Shown: positions 16,845-25,047 of the stretch, one piece after another
Numbering within the stretch: position 1 is the stretch's first letter
How the letters are laid out: every line of letters begins with the position of its first letter
Notes under the pieces: model-generated
What the model was told of the DNA's origin: nothing
Databases searched by the model: none
What the model saw: the letters and a program-made list of their open reading frames with translations, nothing else
Translations under genes and position numbers: made by a program
Source of the DNA: JBAOHV01 sp963714875
Lineage (GTDB): Bacteria; Actinomycetota; Acidimicrobiia; Acidimicrobiales; Microtrichaceae
Assembly (NCBI GenBank): GCA_963714875.1
Contig: CAVQQI010000004.1
Span: 1-28,361 of the forward strand
Reading direction: 5' to 3'
Length of the DNA stretch: 28,361 bases

Positions 16845-18349
16845 GCGTCCCGCGGTGCGAACACCTTCGCCTTGCCGCGCCGGCCCCTGATCGTCAGTTC
16901 GCCGGCGGGAACCCACAGGTCGGTCTGGCTCGCATCGGCCAGCGTCGTCGCTGCTGCCAGCACGCCGCCGCGTGCGGTCTTCGCCTCGTCGCACAGTCGT
17001 GAGGCCAGGTTCACGACGTCGCCGATCACGGTGTACTCGAAGCGTTCGGGGGTGCCGACGAACCCGGCGATGACGTGGCCGCTCGCCACGCCGATGCCCG
17101 CGCCGAGCAGGTCGTCCTCGCGGGCGAACTCGCGGGGCAACGCGGCCGCGGTGCGCAGGGCCCGGTCGGCGTGGTCGGGCTGGTCCTGGGGGGCGCCGAA
17201 CAGGCACAAGGCCGCGTCGCCCTCGAACTTGTTGATCCAGCCACCCTCGCGGTTGACCACCGCCACGACGATCCGGAAGAACCGGTTGAGCATCGCGACG
17301 ACCTCCTCGGGCTGGTGGGTCTCGGAGAACCGCGTGTAGCCGCGCAGGTCCACGAACAACACCGTGACCTCTCGGCGCTCACCCACCGACGGCCCACCGG
17401 CGGCGATGGCCAGGTCGGCCAGTCCGGCCTGGCCGACCTGGCGGTTGAACAGCTCCCGCAGGGTCTCCCGCTCGCGGATGCCGTCGGCCATGTTGTTGAC
17501 CCCCTCGGCCAGGCGGCCGAGCTCGCCCAGGTCGTCGACGGGCACGTGGGTGTCGAGCTCGCCCCGTTCGATCAGTCGCATGGCGTCACGCACCCGCAGC
17601 AGCGGCCGCGAGACCGAGTTGGCGGCGACGCCCATGACCATGCCGCCGGCGACGAAGCTGATCGCTGCGATCCAGGCGAGCCGGCGCGCATCGAGCGGCT
17701 CGGGGCCGATGACCGAGCTGAGGCTCACCGCGACCAGGGGCACGCCGCTGCCCAGCAGCCACGCCAGCATCAGCCGGGGCAGCACGTCGCGGCGGTCCTC
17801 GGGCAGCTCGGCGTCCACCAGCGCGACGGCGAACAACGGACGGAAGTGCCCCTCCAGCAGCAGGTACAGCAGCGTGCAGGTCACCACTCCGGCGAGCGCG
17901 ATGCCGACCGAGACCCGCTGGACGTCCGCGTTGATGATGCCGAACAGCACCGCGGCCACCACCCACGACAGCAGTGCCGAGAGCGTCTCGAACGACGGCA
18001 GGCTGAACAGCAGTCGCCGCTGACGGTCGGTCGGCGGCGTGCCCTCGCGCACCCAGACCACCGCACGACGCAGCACCAGGGCGTTGAGCGGCAGGGCCAG
18101 CAGGATCATCGCCGCCAGGTAGGAGCCGAACACCACGACGTTCAGGTCGAGATTGGCGAGCTCGGTCTGGGCCTGGACGGGGAAGAGCCACTGGAAGTAG
18201 GCCACGACCGCGGCGACGCCCAGGCTGTTCGCCACGAGCTGGAGCCGCAGCACGCCCCGGACCGTGGCACGTGCCCGAACCTCGCCGGGAACACCAGCCG
18301 CAGTGGTGGTCGAGGCGGACTCGCCTCGACTCACCGGTTCCTCGCCCAT
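16778..18349 (-). CDS. Membrane-bound class III adenylate cyclase (6TM-HAMP-cyclase, Rv3645-like)
   Basis: A 523-residue protein: about six membrane helices in residues 30-245, a HAMP linker at about 246-300, and a class III cyclase domain at 325-480. Catalytic residues are all present: metal-binding D334 (FVDLRGYT) and D378 (KFEGDAA), substrate-selecting K374 and D444 (VIGDVVN), and transition-state N447 and R451. The Lys/Asp pair indicates ATP as substrate. The architecture is that of M. tuberculosis Rv3645 and Rv1318c-1320c. I chose the ATG at 18349, since TACACT ends six bases before it; a longer open frame upstream is not supported. The C terminus overlaps the metallohydrolase-like gene antisense. 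Confidence 0.93.
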   Translation of the reverse strand: MGEEPVSRGESASTTTAAGVPGEVRARATVRGVLRLQLVANSLGVAAVVAYFQWLFPVQAQTELANLDLNVVVFGSYLAAMILLALPLNALVLRRAVVWVREGTPPTDRQRRLLFSLPSFETLSALLSWVVAAVLFGIINADVQRVSVGIALAGVVTCTLLYLLLEGHFRPLFAVALVDAELPEDRRDVLPRLMLAWLLGSGVPLVAVSLSSVIGPEPLDARRLAWIAAISFVAGGMVMGVAANSVSRPLLRVRDAMRLIERGELDTHVPVDDLGELGRLAEGVNNMADGIRERETLRELFNRQVGQAGLADLAIAAGGPSVGERREVTVLFVDLRGYTRFSETHQPEEVVAMLNRFFRIVVAVVNREGGWINKFEGDAALCLFGAPQDQPDHADRALRTAAALPREFAREDDLLGAGIGVASGHVIAGFVGTPERFEYTVIGDVVNLASRLCDEAKTARGGVLAAATTLADASQTDLWVPAGELTIRGRRGKAKVFAPRDAQTRRSRWYGIPFASRVERNAP

Positions 18350-18355
18350 GTGCGG

Positions 18356-18361
18356 AGTGTA
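18356..18361 (-). promoter_or_regulatory. -10 box TACACT of a leaderless transcript
   Basis: On the minus strand TACACT ends six bases before the cyclase ATG at 18349 and supports that start over the upstream in-frame extension. Confidence 0.5.
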
Positions 18362-18458
18362 GGACGGACTCCACGATCCCGCAGCCGGCGCAGACCTCGA
18401 CGCACCGTTGGTCGGCGGGTCGGCTCCTTCGGGTACCAGAGCCGCGAGACTCGTCGCG

Positions 18459-19153
18459 ATGTACGCAGTGGCAACGTTCCTGGTGGTCGCGATGATCACG
18501 TTGGTGTTCACCCAGCTGGCGACGGGTGCGCTCATCGCAACCGGCCTTCCACCCGACGCGGCGTCGTTCCAGGCCCGCTCAGCGATGAGCGGTGCGGGGA
18601 TTCACCACGACCGAGTCGGAGAGCGTGGTCAACCACCCGCTCCGGCGCCGCATCATCTCCACCACCATGTTCGTCGGCACGGTCGGCACCCCGACCTTGG
18701 TGGTGACGGTGCTGATGGGTCTGGTCGCTCCGGGTCCGGGATCGACCGGCACCCGGACCCTGGTGGTGCTGGTGGGCCTGCTCGGTCTGGCGCTCGTCCT
18801 CCTCAACCGCCCCGTGCGACACCTGCTGGTGCGGTGGGGCGAGCACTACGCGCGACGTCGCCTGCTGACGGTGCTCGGCACCACTCACCAGGATCTGCTC
18901 AGTCTCGGCAGCGGGTTCGTCATCGCGTCCCTGCGCGTCGGGCACAACCGGAGCTCGGGCCGCGGAGCCTCGAGGACTGGATGCTGCACTGCCGGAGGTG
19001 CGAGTGATCGGCCTGCGCAGAGGGGGCGCCTACATCGGCGAGCCGCCCGTCGACTTCGACCTGGCCGAGGGTGACGAACTGGTGGTCCACGGCCGCGCCG
19101 ATCGCCTCGAGGCCCTGGCGACGGAGGCCGGCTCGCCGCTCGGCGACGCCTGA
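18459..19153 (+). CDS. TrkA-C (RCK_C) domain membrane protein (three apparent frameshifts)
   Basis: The ATG at 18459 begins a membrane segment (VATFLVVAMITLVFTQL). Coding continues in a second frame from GFTTTESESVVNHPLRRR through two more helices to FVIASLRVG, in the first frame as QPELGPRSLED, and in a third frame as DAALPEVRVIGLRRGG to the TGA at 19153. Indels near 18596 (in GGGG), 18940 (in GGG) and 18977 repair it to about 231 residues. The C-terminal stretch ending DLAEGDELVVHGRADRLEAL is a TrkA-C regulatory domain, a fold that binds small ligands in K+ transport systems. The GFTTTESE motif recurs in this family of small membrane proteins. A GAGACT box ends seven bases before the ATG. 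Confidence 0.72.
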
Positions 19154-19202
19154 GGTGCCTGCAGCCAGAGCAGCGGCCGTCGCTGCGGGTGCGCCGCCAC
19201 GC

Positions 19203-20041
19203 TCAGCCGGCCGGGACCTCGAACATCTCGGCCAGCCCGGCCCGTATCCAGGCGTGTTCGGACGGGAGCGGCACCGGTAGCGGCGACCGGATGCTGAACG
19301 CGTCGATGAGATCGGCAGCTCCGCCCACGATCTCGAGATCCGCCTCGTCGCGGTCCGGACCCACGACGACACCGTCGTGGACCTCGACCGAGAACGAGGT
19401 CGCCGGGGCGGTGGTGTCGATCCGCATCGACACGGACCTGGCCGTGCCGTTCACCACCGCCATGCTCGGGCCCAGCGCTGCCGAGTAGCGCAGACATGCG
19501 ACGAGCTCGTCGTCGTGGACGTTCCGCATCGACCCCGATGGGGACCAGCACGTCGCGTTCGTGCACCCATGAGTCCCAGAGGGCGTGATGGGCGACCGTG
19601 CTGACGCTGACGTGGCCGGGGGGAGCCTCGGCGGTGGCGGCCCAGCCGGAGTCGTCGAGTGACATCACCAGGTCGGCCAGTCGCTGGTTCGACCTGGAGA
19701 ACCGGTCCAGCAGCTCCGAGGTGCCGAGCTCCCCTGAAGCGGCCACCATCTCAGCGGGCGTGGCCACGGGATCGAACGTGGCGAGCAATCGGGTGGGAGC
19801 ACCCCGGATGCCCTGCTCGATGGAGTGGGACCAGAAGGCGTTGGTGCTCTCGAGGTGCACGATCACGTCACGGTTCGACCACGCCTCGCACCGACTCGGC
19901 GTCGCCCACTGCTCGTCGGTGAACTCCGACAACACGCGTTGCCAACCGGGAGCGTTGTCGCACCAGGGGTTCCAGGATCTCCTCCGGCGGGAAGTCGAGC
20001 TCGATGAGCGGATCAACGCCGTAGCGGGGTGAGAGCTGCAT
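19203..20041 (-). CDS. TIGR03083 / maleylpyruvate isomerase-type DinB-fold protein (two apparent frameshifts)
   Basis: The ATG at 20041 starts QLSPRYGVDP, shifts near 19958 to the frame reading APGWQRVLSEFTDEQW, then shifts near 19527 to VHDDELVACLRYSAAL and ends at 19203. Repaired length is about 279 residues. The four-helix N-terminal domain has WATPSRCEAWSNRDVIVHL, the actinobacterial signature of mycothiol-dependent maleylpyruvate isomerase-like proteins, with metal-ligand His candidates there and in HHALWDSWVHERDV. The C-terminal half is an SCP2-like domain (TARSVSMRID, then GPDRDEADLEIVGGAADL). These proteins often use mycothiol, which fits an actinomycete. The specific reaction is not known. 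Confidence 0.75.
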
Positions 20042-20109
20042 GGCGAGACTCTCGCGCACCTCGGGTGGTCCGTGGCTGCTCGGTGTGCGAACGGCGCTGT
20101 CAGCCACGT

Positions 20110-20127
20110 GCGATTCCGCGGAATCGC
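20110..20127. promoter_or_regulatory. Perfect 18-bp palindrome in a divergent intergenic region
   Basis: GCGATTCCGCGGAATCGC reads identically on both strands. It lies in the 251-base gap between the divergent DinB-fold (start 20041) and nitroreductase (start 20293) genes, a typical operator location. Its core TTCCGCGGAA recurs at 22938-22947. It could bind a dimeric regulator; no regulator gene is adjacent. Confidence 0.4.
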
Positions 20128-20292
20128 CGCTCCGGGGTGAACTGGGAGGCGGTTGCGGCGACATGGCGCGCCGGATCCACGCGGAACGAGCGAGGCCTGC
20201 GCTGCGGGGACCGCCCGGGCAGGGGTCGTTGGGCCCTACCGAGCTCCTGCCCAGGGTTGCACGCTGTTCCGGGGATCGAACGTGGAGGGTGC

Positions 20293-20781
20293 ATGGACCC
20301 GCAGATCACCAAGCCACCGAAGTTGCCGCCCGTGTGGTTCAAGCACCTCTTCTGGCGTGGCCACCGGATCCTCTACCGGCTCATCGGTGGGCGCGCCCTG
20401 TGGACCCCGAGCGCCAAGCGCGGGTGGGGCGCGATGCACCTCACCACGATCGGCCGGAGGTCCGGCCAGCGGCGCAGCGTCATCGTCGGCTACATCGAGG
20501 ACAGCGCTGCCCCGGTCGTGCTGGCGATGAACGGCTGGGACGAGGGCCTGCCGTCGTGGTGGCTGAACCTCGACGCCCACCCCGACGCCGTCATCCGCCT
20601 CAAGGGCCAGCCGGAGCGGGCCGTGCGCGCCCGTAGAGCGGAGGGCGACGAGCGCGATCGACTGTGGCGGCGGTGGGCCGAGATCGACGAGGGGCTCGAC
20701 GCCTACGCCGACTCGCGCTCAGCCGACACGCCGGTGGTGGTCTTCGAACCACGCGACGCAGTGACCGACCGGACCTCATGA
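20293..20781 (+). CDS. Deazaflavin (F420)-dependent nitroreductase family protein
   Basis: A 162-residue split-barrel protein of the DDN family. The conserved HLTTIGRRSGQRRSVIVGYIED and PSWWLNLDAHPDA are the F420-binding signatures of actinobacterial deazaflavin-dependent nitroreductases and quinone reductases. It would reduce quinones or related electron-poor substrates with F420H2. The ATG at 20293 follows GGAGGG; upstream in-frame extension to about 20029 is not supported. It ends 1 base into the hairpin at 20779-20808 region and converges on the lipoprotein gene. Confidence 0.85.
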   Translation: MDPQITKPPKLPPVWFKHLFWRGHRILYRLIGGRALWTPSAKRGWGAMHLTTIGRRSGQRRSVIVGYIEDSAAPVVLAMNGWDEGLPSWWLNLDAHPDAVIRLKGQPERAVRARRAEGDERDRLWRRWAEIDEGLDAYADSRSADTPVVVFEPRDAVTDRTS

Positions 20782-20808
20782 CTCCAGCTCCCGGAGGAGC
20801 TGGAGTCA
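20779..20808. terminator. Bidirectional hairpin terminator between convergent genes
   Basis: A perfect 13-bp stem (TGACTCCAGCTCC pairing with GGAGCTGGAGTCA) with the four-base loop CGGA begins at the stop of the nitroreductase gene and lies 41 bases from the stop of the convergent lipoprotein gene. There is no U-tract on either side, as is common for actinobacterial terminators. Confidence 0.75.
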
Positions 20809-20849
20809 CCCGTCCTCGGAGCGTTCAGTGGCCCCGCGGTCTGGGTCCG

Positions 20850-21275
20850 CTACGTGTGGGAGACCAGCGGGATCAGCTCGAAGGCCACCTCGTTGCCACT
20901 GGCATCGAGCAGCCCGACGTTCAGCGGGTCGTTGACCCCGCACCCGTAGCCGTCCACGCCGTTGTCGCCCTCGGCCCAGTCGAGCGTGAGGCGCACCCGA
21001 ACGGTCGCCGGGTCGATTCGGGTGAACGACTCGGTCCAGCCAGCGCCGCCATCGACGATGTTGCAGCCACCCAGGCCCTGGTTGTAGGCGAACGACCCAT
21101 ACCCGACCCAGTCGACGATCACAGGAGCGGTCTCGGCGTACGCGACGTCGGCCTCCCAGATCGTGACGTGGTTGATGTCGGTGCTCGGAGGCGCCGGAGG
21201 TGGTGCGCACGCAGATGCTCCCGCCATCACCACAACCAGACCCACGACTGCCCAACTCCTCCGGAGCGTTCCCAT
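20850..21275 (-). CDS. Small secreted lipoprotein, unknown function
   Basis: A 141-residue protein with a signal peptide (MGTLRRSWAV then a hydrophobic core) ending in AGASAC, so C23 is the likely lipidation site although the lipobox lacks Leu at -3. The mature part has a proline linker and a beta-rich domain with two cysteines (GGCNIV and YGCGVN) that could form a disulphide. No family recognised. A GGGAGG ribosome site lies about six bases upstream of the ATG at 21275. Gene is single and divergent from the glycosyltransferase. Confidence 0.7.
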   Translation of the reverse strand: MGTLRRSWAVVGLVVVMAGASACAPPPAPPSTDINHVTIWEADVAYAETAPVIVDWVGYGSFAYNQGLGGCNIVDGGAGWTESFTRIDPATVRVRLTLDWAEGDNGVDGYGCGVNDPLNVGLLDASGNEVAFELIPLVSHT

Positions 21276-21436
21276 TGTTCCTCCCAGCGCCTCGCCACGA
21301 TGGCGGCTCTCGTCAAGGTAACGGTCGGAAAACTGGCCGACAAGGGTTCGGCCCCTGGAAGGAGGGCAGGGTTCGTTCCCACGATGTAACGGCCTCGCAG
21401 GGGCTGGTCCGACGGCTGCGGGCTAGAACGTCCGCC

Positions 21437-22619
21437 ATGCGCATCCTCGTAGCCATCACCTCGGGCTTCGGCCACATCCGGCCTTCGGCCCCGATCGCCG
21501 GTGCCGCAGTCCGCCGAGGACACGAGGTCCGCTATGTCGTGAGTTCGAGCGAGCGGCTGATGGGCGGGAACTCCGGAGGCTCCGGTGCGCTCGCCCCGGC
21601 GGAGTTCACGACCGGACTCGGCTTCATGACCGATGTCGTGGAGCCGACGGACGTCGCGCCGTTGCTCGACCGCCTCCCAGAGCCTGAGTCCGATGGCGCA
21701 GCGATGTTCCGACGGTTCTTCCTACGCGCCGCCGCAGCCGTGCCGTTCATTCGCACGCTGACCGAGGAGTGGCAGCCCGATGTGATCCTGCGCGACACAG
21801 CGGGCCAGGATGCCTGGGCCGTCGCGGAGCTGACGGGCACGCCGCTCGCGACGTTCGATTTCGCGCCGGCCCAGTCCGGCATGCTGCACACGGTCGCCGC
21901 GGGCGAGGTCGCGTGGTTCCGCCACGAGATGGGTCTGACGCCGGACCCCGGCTTCGAGCGCATGGAGGGCGAGCTCAGGATCGTCGGCGCCCCGCCGAGC
22001 TGGTTCGACGGCCACAGTGTCCCGGCGAACACGCACTTCGTGCAGCCGGTGGAGCCGGACCCGATGCCCGGTGAGTCGCTCGCGGCGGTGCTCGATCGCC
22101 AGGACGAACGGCCATTGGTGTACGTGACGTTCGGAACGGCGTTCAACACGCCGGACCTGTTCCAGATGGTCTTCGACGCTCTCGCCGACCTCGAGGTCCA
22201 GGTGATCGCCACCATCGGGATGAACAACGACATCGCCGACCTCTCCGTCCCCCGAAATGTCCGAACGGTTCCGTTCCTCTCGCAGAGCCTCATCCTCGAA
22301 CACGCGGACCTCGTCGTCGCCCACGGCGGCTACGGCTCTCTCACGGGAGCCCTCCGACGAGGCCTCCCCGTGCTGAGCTTGCCGCTCGCACCGCCGGACA
22401 ATCGGTTCAACGCAGCACGGCTGGTGGAGCTGGGCGCCGGGCTCTCCCTCGGGCAGGGAGAACGTACGGCCGCTGGGATACGACGATCCGTCCAGCGGCT
22501 GCTCGATGAGCCTGAGTACCGAGACCGCGCCGGAGAGATCGCTGACGGAGATCGCTTCGCTCCCGCCAGTCGATCACGCGGCCGAGCTCCTCGAGCGACT
22601 CGTGGTCCCGACGGACTGA
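21437..22619 (+). CDS. MGT-type glycosyltransferase, GT1 family (one apparent frameshift)
   Basis: A GT-B fold enzyme of about 394 residues resembling antibiotic/UGT-type transferases (EryCIII-like). The N terminus MRILVAITSGFGHIRPSAPI is the acceptor-domain start with the catalytic-type His in GFGH. The C-terminal donor domain holds VYVTFGTAFN, VPFLSQSLILEHADLVVAHGGYGS (the nucleotide-sugar motif HGGxGS) and LPLAPPDNRFNAARL. An extra base near 22545 moves the last residues into the frame EIASLPPVDHAAELLERL, ending at the TGA 22617-22619. The ATG at 21437 follows TAGAAC by seven bases, an imperfect -10 box. Acceptor unknown; no biosynthetic cluster surrounds it. Confidence 0.85.
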
Positions 22620-22644
22620 CCCAGTCGGTCGCTGGTTGCTCGAC

Positions 22645-22780
22645 CGTCCCCACCTCCGGACACGTGCCGCTATCCGACCGATGAGGGCCTCTCGACGGTG
22701 ACACCGGCCGGGAAGAACAGTCGGGTGCTACCCCACCCGCGCAGTACCCGCCGGAGCTCTTCGAGAGGTACTGCTGTCGG
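22645..22780 (-). pseudogene. Decayed duplicate of the msrA 3' end
   Basis: This stretch aligns in the same orientation with 22949-23088, the msrA end and the bases after it. The best block, 22741-22776 against 23048-23083, is identical at 34 of 36 positions; the rest carries many substitutions and small gaps. On the minus strand it still reads QQYLSKSSGGYC against QQYLSKNPGGYC in intact msrA. It lacks a start and the catalytic part. It is a relic of a tandem partial duplication or of a recombination event, and it accounts for about a third of the 356-base gap between the glycosyltransferase and msrA. Confidence 0.75.
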
Positions 22781-22887
22781 TTCTCGTTCCCGTACGGGGG
22801 ACTGCTGAGACCGGCGCGACATCCCCTCACGCCGGTGTCCCCGAACAACACGAGTGGGATGCCCACCTCGCTGCGAAATCCTGGCGT

Positions 22888-22910
22888 TTCGCGTTGCTCA
22901 GCAACGCGAA
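22888..22910. repeat. Perfect 11-bp inverted repeat with one-base centre
   Basis: Arms TTCGCGTTGCT and AGCAACGCGAA flank a single C. It sits in the spacer between the msrA relic and msrA, near the CCCGTACGGG palindrome at 22789-22798 and the palindrome at 22935-22950. On the minus strand the repeat reads RVAEQRE in an open but non-genic frame. It may be part of a small dispersed repeat; the rest of the spacer shows nothing I can name. Confidence 0.55.
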
Positions 22911-22934
22911 GAGCCGTGGTATCGGCCACCGTGG

Positions 22935-22950
22935 CGCTTCCGCGGAAGCG
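22935..22950. promoter_or_regulatory. Perfect 16-bp palindrome downstream of msrA
   Basis: CGCTTCCGCGGAAGCG is self-complementary and lies 26 bases past the msrA stop (minus strand). It could be a terminator stem. It shares the 10-base core TTCCGCGGAA with the palindrome at 20110-20127. Confidence 0.4.
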
Positions 22951-22975
22951 TCCCCATAGCGCCGGGTACGTGTCG

Positions 22976-23644
22976 CTATTCGGCGGGTGAGGGCTCCTCG
23001 AGCGTCGCCACGCCGACCGGGCAGGAGAGGCCGGTCCCACCGAGTCCGCAGTACCCGCCGGGGTTCTTCGAGAGGTACTGCTGGTGGTAGTCCTCCGCGT
23101 AGAAGAACTCGCCGAGCGGCTCGATGTCGCTGGTGATCTCGCCCTTGCGGGCTGCGGTCAACACCGGCTGGAACCGGTCCCTGCTGGCCAGCGCGGCGGC
23201 GAGCTGATCGGCGTCGGTGGCGTAGATGCCCGAGCGGTACTGGGTGCCGACGTCGTTGCCCTGGCGGTGGCCCTGGGTCGGGTCGTGTGATTCCCAGAAG
23301 GTGCGTAGCAACTCGTCGTAGGTGATCTGTTCGGGGTCGTACACCACCAGCACGGCCTCGGTGTGGCCGGTGCGGCCGCTGCACACCTCCTGGTAGGTGG
23401 GGTTCGGGGTGTAGCCGCCGGTGTAGCCGACGGCGGTCGACAGCACGCCGGGAAGCTGCCAGAACACGCGCTCCGCGCCCCAGAAGCACCCGAGCGCGAA
23501 CACCGCGGTGCGAGCGCCCTCCGACCAGGGCGGGGTGATCGGTGCACCGTTCACGTGGTGCGCGGCGGGCACGGGCATCGACTCCGACCGGCCGGGCAGC
23601 GCCGCGTCGGGGGTGACCATCTGGGGGTTTCGACCGAACAGCAT
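22976..23644 (-). CDS. msrA: Peptide methionine-S-sulfoxide reductase MsrA
   Basis: A 222-residue MsrA, intact. The catalytic Cys is C53 in ALGCFWGAE, followed by VGYTGGYTPNPTY and CSGRTGHTEAV, then GTQYRSGIY, all hallmark blocks. The C terminus QQYLSKNPGGYC(199)...SC(208) supplies the recycling cysteines resolved by thioredoxin. It repairs the S-form of oxidised methionine in proteins. The ATG at 23644 is supported by TAGCCT ending seven bases upstream, so the message is probably leaderless. The stop is a TAG at 22976-22978. A partial duplicate lies just downstream. Confidence 0.97.
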   Translation of the reverse strand: MLFGRNPQMVTPDAALPGRSESMPVPAAHHVNGAPITPPWSEGARTAVFALGCFWGAERVFWQLPGVLSTAVGYTGGYTPNPTYQEVCSGRTGHTEAVLVVYDPEQITYDELLRTFWESHDPTQGHRQGNDVGTQYRSGIYATDADQLAAALASRDRFQPVLTAARKGEITSDIEPLGEFFYAEDYHQQYLSKNPGGYCGLGGTGLSCPVGVATLEEPSPAE

Positions 23645-23651
23645 GATCCTC

Positions 23652-23657
23652 AGGCTA
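23652..23657 (-). promoter_or_regulatory. -10 box TAGCCT of a leaderless msrA transcript
   Basis: On the minus strand TAGCCT ends seven bases before the msrA ATG at 23644. Confidence 0.5.
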
Positions 23658-23779
23658 CGACCGTCGTCCGGACGGGTCCGGTCGGGTTGGCCGGCAGCGT
23701 CCGCGATGTCCGCTCGGGCGGTGGCGCGACTGCTCGAATCGAGGGGGAATCACTCAGTGATCTGCTGCGCCGCGGTGTC

Positions 23780-23785
23780 CACACT
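23780..23785 (+). promoter_or_regulatory. -10-like box CACACT, six bases before the ATG
   Basis: CACACT has one mismatch to TANNNT and ends six bases before the ATG at 23792. It supports that start instead of the upstream extension, which overlaps msrA in antisense. Confidence 0.4.
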
Positions 23786-23791
23786 GTCCAC

Positions 23792-25033
23792 ATGGCGCGA
23801 CCTTGGCCGACGGTGGGACTCGATGACGTGGCAGAGCTGCGGGCACTCCTGCGTCGCCGCGACGCCGCTGCCCGCCAGATCGGTCTGGCGCTGCTGCGCA
23901 GCTGGACCGCCGAGGACCTGGGTGCGGTCGGCGCACGGGCGGTGCTCGAGGCGGCCGGCGGCTCCTATCCCAGCCTGCCCGGTGACCACGAGCATCCCGC
24001 CGAGATGATGGCGCACCTGTTGTGGGGTGCGCCGACCTCGGTCCCGGTGGCGGATGTGGTGCGGGTGTACCTGGTGTCGGGCGAACGGGTGCGTCGAGCG
24101 CTGATCCACCTGCTGGCACTGCGGCGCGACGCCGCTGGGCTGGACGGCCTGGAGTACATCTTCGGACCCGAGTCGCCCGCCGAGCTGCTGGCATCACCGA
24201 CCACGCCGCTGCTCGAACCGTTGATCGACCACCCGGACCGGGATCGCGTGGCGTCCCTGCTCCTGGCGGCGCTGCCCCGAACCGGCTGGTCCTGGCATGC
24301 AGCAGCGATGCTGGTGGCGCTCGAGACGGCCGAGCCGAGCCCGAGCGAGGACCGCGCCCGGCTGATGGCGGGTGTCGGGGCGCTCGTGGTGGAACTGGTC
24401 GAGGCCTGCAACCGGGCTGCGCTGAGCGACCCCCGTGCCGGTGACGGCGCCCGCAGCGAACGCGAAGCCCTGTCCGCCGCGCTGGGGTTGCTCGACGAGC
24501 TGCGCGAGCAGGACCAGCGAGACACCCTGGCAGCGATGCTCGGCTCGTCGGATCCGCGCGTGGCGGCGATGGGCGCGGTCCGCCTGGTGTCCCGCGCCGA
24601 GCCGGTCGCGCCCGAACGCCTGGGGTTGATCGCCCGTGACCCCGTCGCCCGAGCCGACCTGCACGACGGCCTGGGCTCGGTCGACTCCGTCGGCGCGCTC
24701 GCCCTGGACGGCGTCGAGATCGCCGAGGGTGAGCTGGCACGCTGGTTGTCCGCGGTGACCGAGCTGGGTCGCGTCCCCGACGAGATGGAACACGTCGCCA
24801 CGGTGCCGGTCGCCGACGACCCTGCAGGGACCGACGCCGTGATGCACCTGTTCCGATTCAGGATGAACGCACCCCACTGGTCCTCGGCGCGGGGCTGGAT
24901 GATCGGCGCCGCCGGCGAGGCTGCCTACTCGTGCTACTCGGCCGAGGACGAGGCATCGCTCGCCGAGCACGTCACCGAGATCCGCACCGCGCTGGCAGAC
25001 TGGCCCGACCGCCGCGCCGACGGAGCGGCCTGA
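23792..25033 (+). CDS. Unrecognised 413-residue helical protein
   Basis: No family recognised. It is rich in Ala, Leu and Arg with a repeated helical pattern (for example LLASPTTPLLEPLIDH, VASLLLAALPRTG, TLAAMLGSSDPRVAAM), suggesting HEAT-like alpha-solenoid repeats over residues 20-300. A C-terminal region of about 80 residues is different: it has MHLFRFRMNAPHWSSARGW and AAYSCYSAED and may be a separate beta domain. No signal peptide or membrane segment. The alpha/beta hydrolase gene starts 14 bases after its stop, so the two are probably cotranscribed. Confidence 0.7.
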   Translation: MARPWPTVGLDDVAELRALLRRRDAAARQIGLALLRSWTAEDLGAVGARAVLEAAGGSYPSLPGDHEHPAEMMAHLLWGAPTSVPVADVVRVYLVSGERVRRALIHLLALRRDAAGLDGLEYIFGPESPAELLASPTTPLLEPLIDHPDRDRVASLLLAALPRTGWSWHAAAMLVALETAEPSPSEDRARLMAGVGALVVELVEACNRAALSDPRAGDGARSEREALSAALGLLDELREQDQRDTLAAMLGSSDPRVAAMGAVRLVSRAEPVAPERLGLIARDPVARADLHDGLGSVDSVGALALDGVEIAEGELARWLSAVTELGRVPDEMEHVATVPVADDPAGTDAVMHLFRFRMNAPHWSSARGWMIGAAGEAAYSCYSAEDEASLAEHVTEIRTALADWPDRRADGAA

Positions 25034-25047
25034 CCCGAGGGTGAGCG

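Noticed and set aside
17075..18706. A 543-residue plus-strand open frame opposite the adenylate cyclase
   Set aside because: It is rich in His, Gln and Arg as expected for an antisense shadow, while the cyclase frame has all catalytic residues.
21423..21429. CTAGAAC upstream of the glycosyltransferase as a second KstR site
   Set aside because: Only one half-site is present; the following bases do not form the inverted GTTCTAG arm.
22330..23040. A 236-residue minus-strand open frame spanning the msrA relic and spacer
   Set aside because: It combines the antisense of the glycosyltransferase end, the relic and the spacer; no start signal or domain supports a gene.
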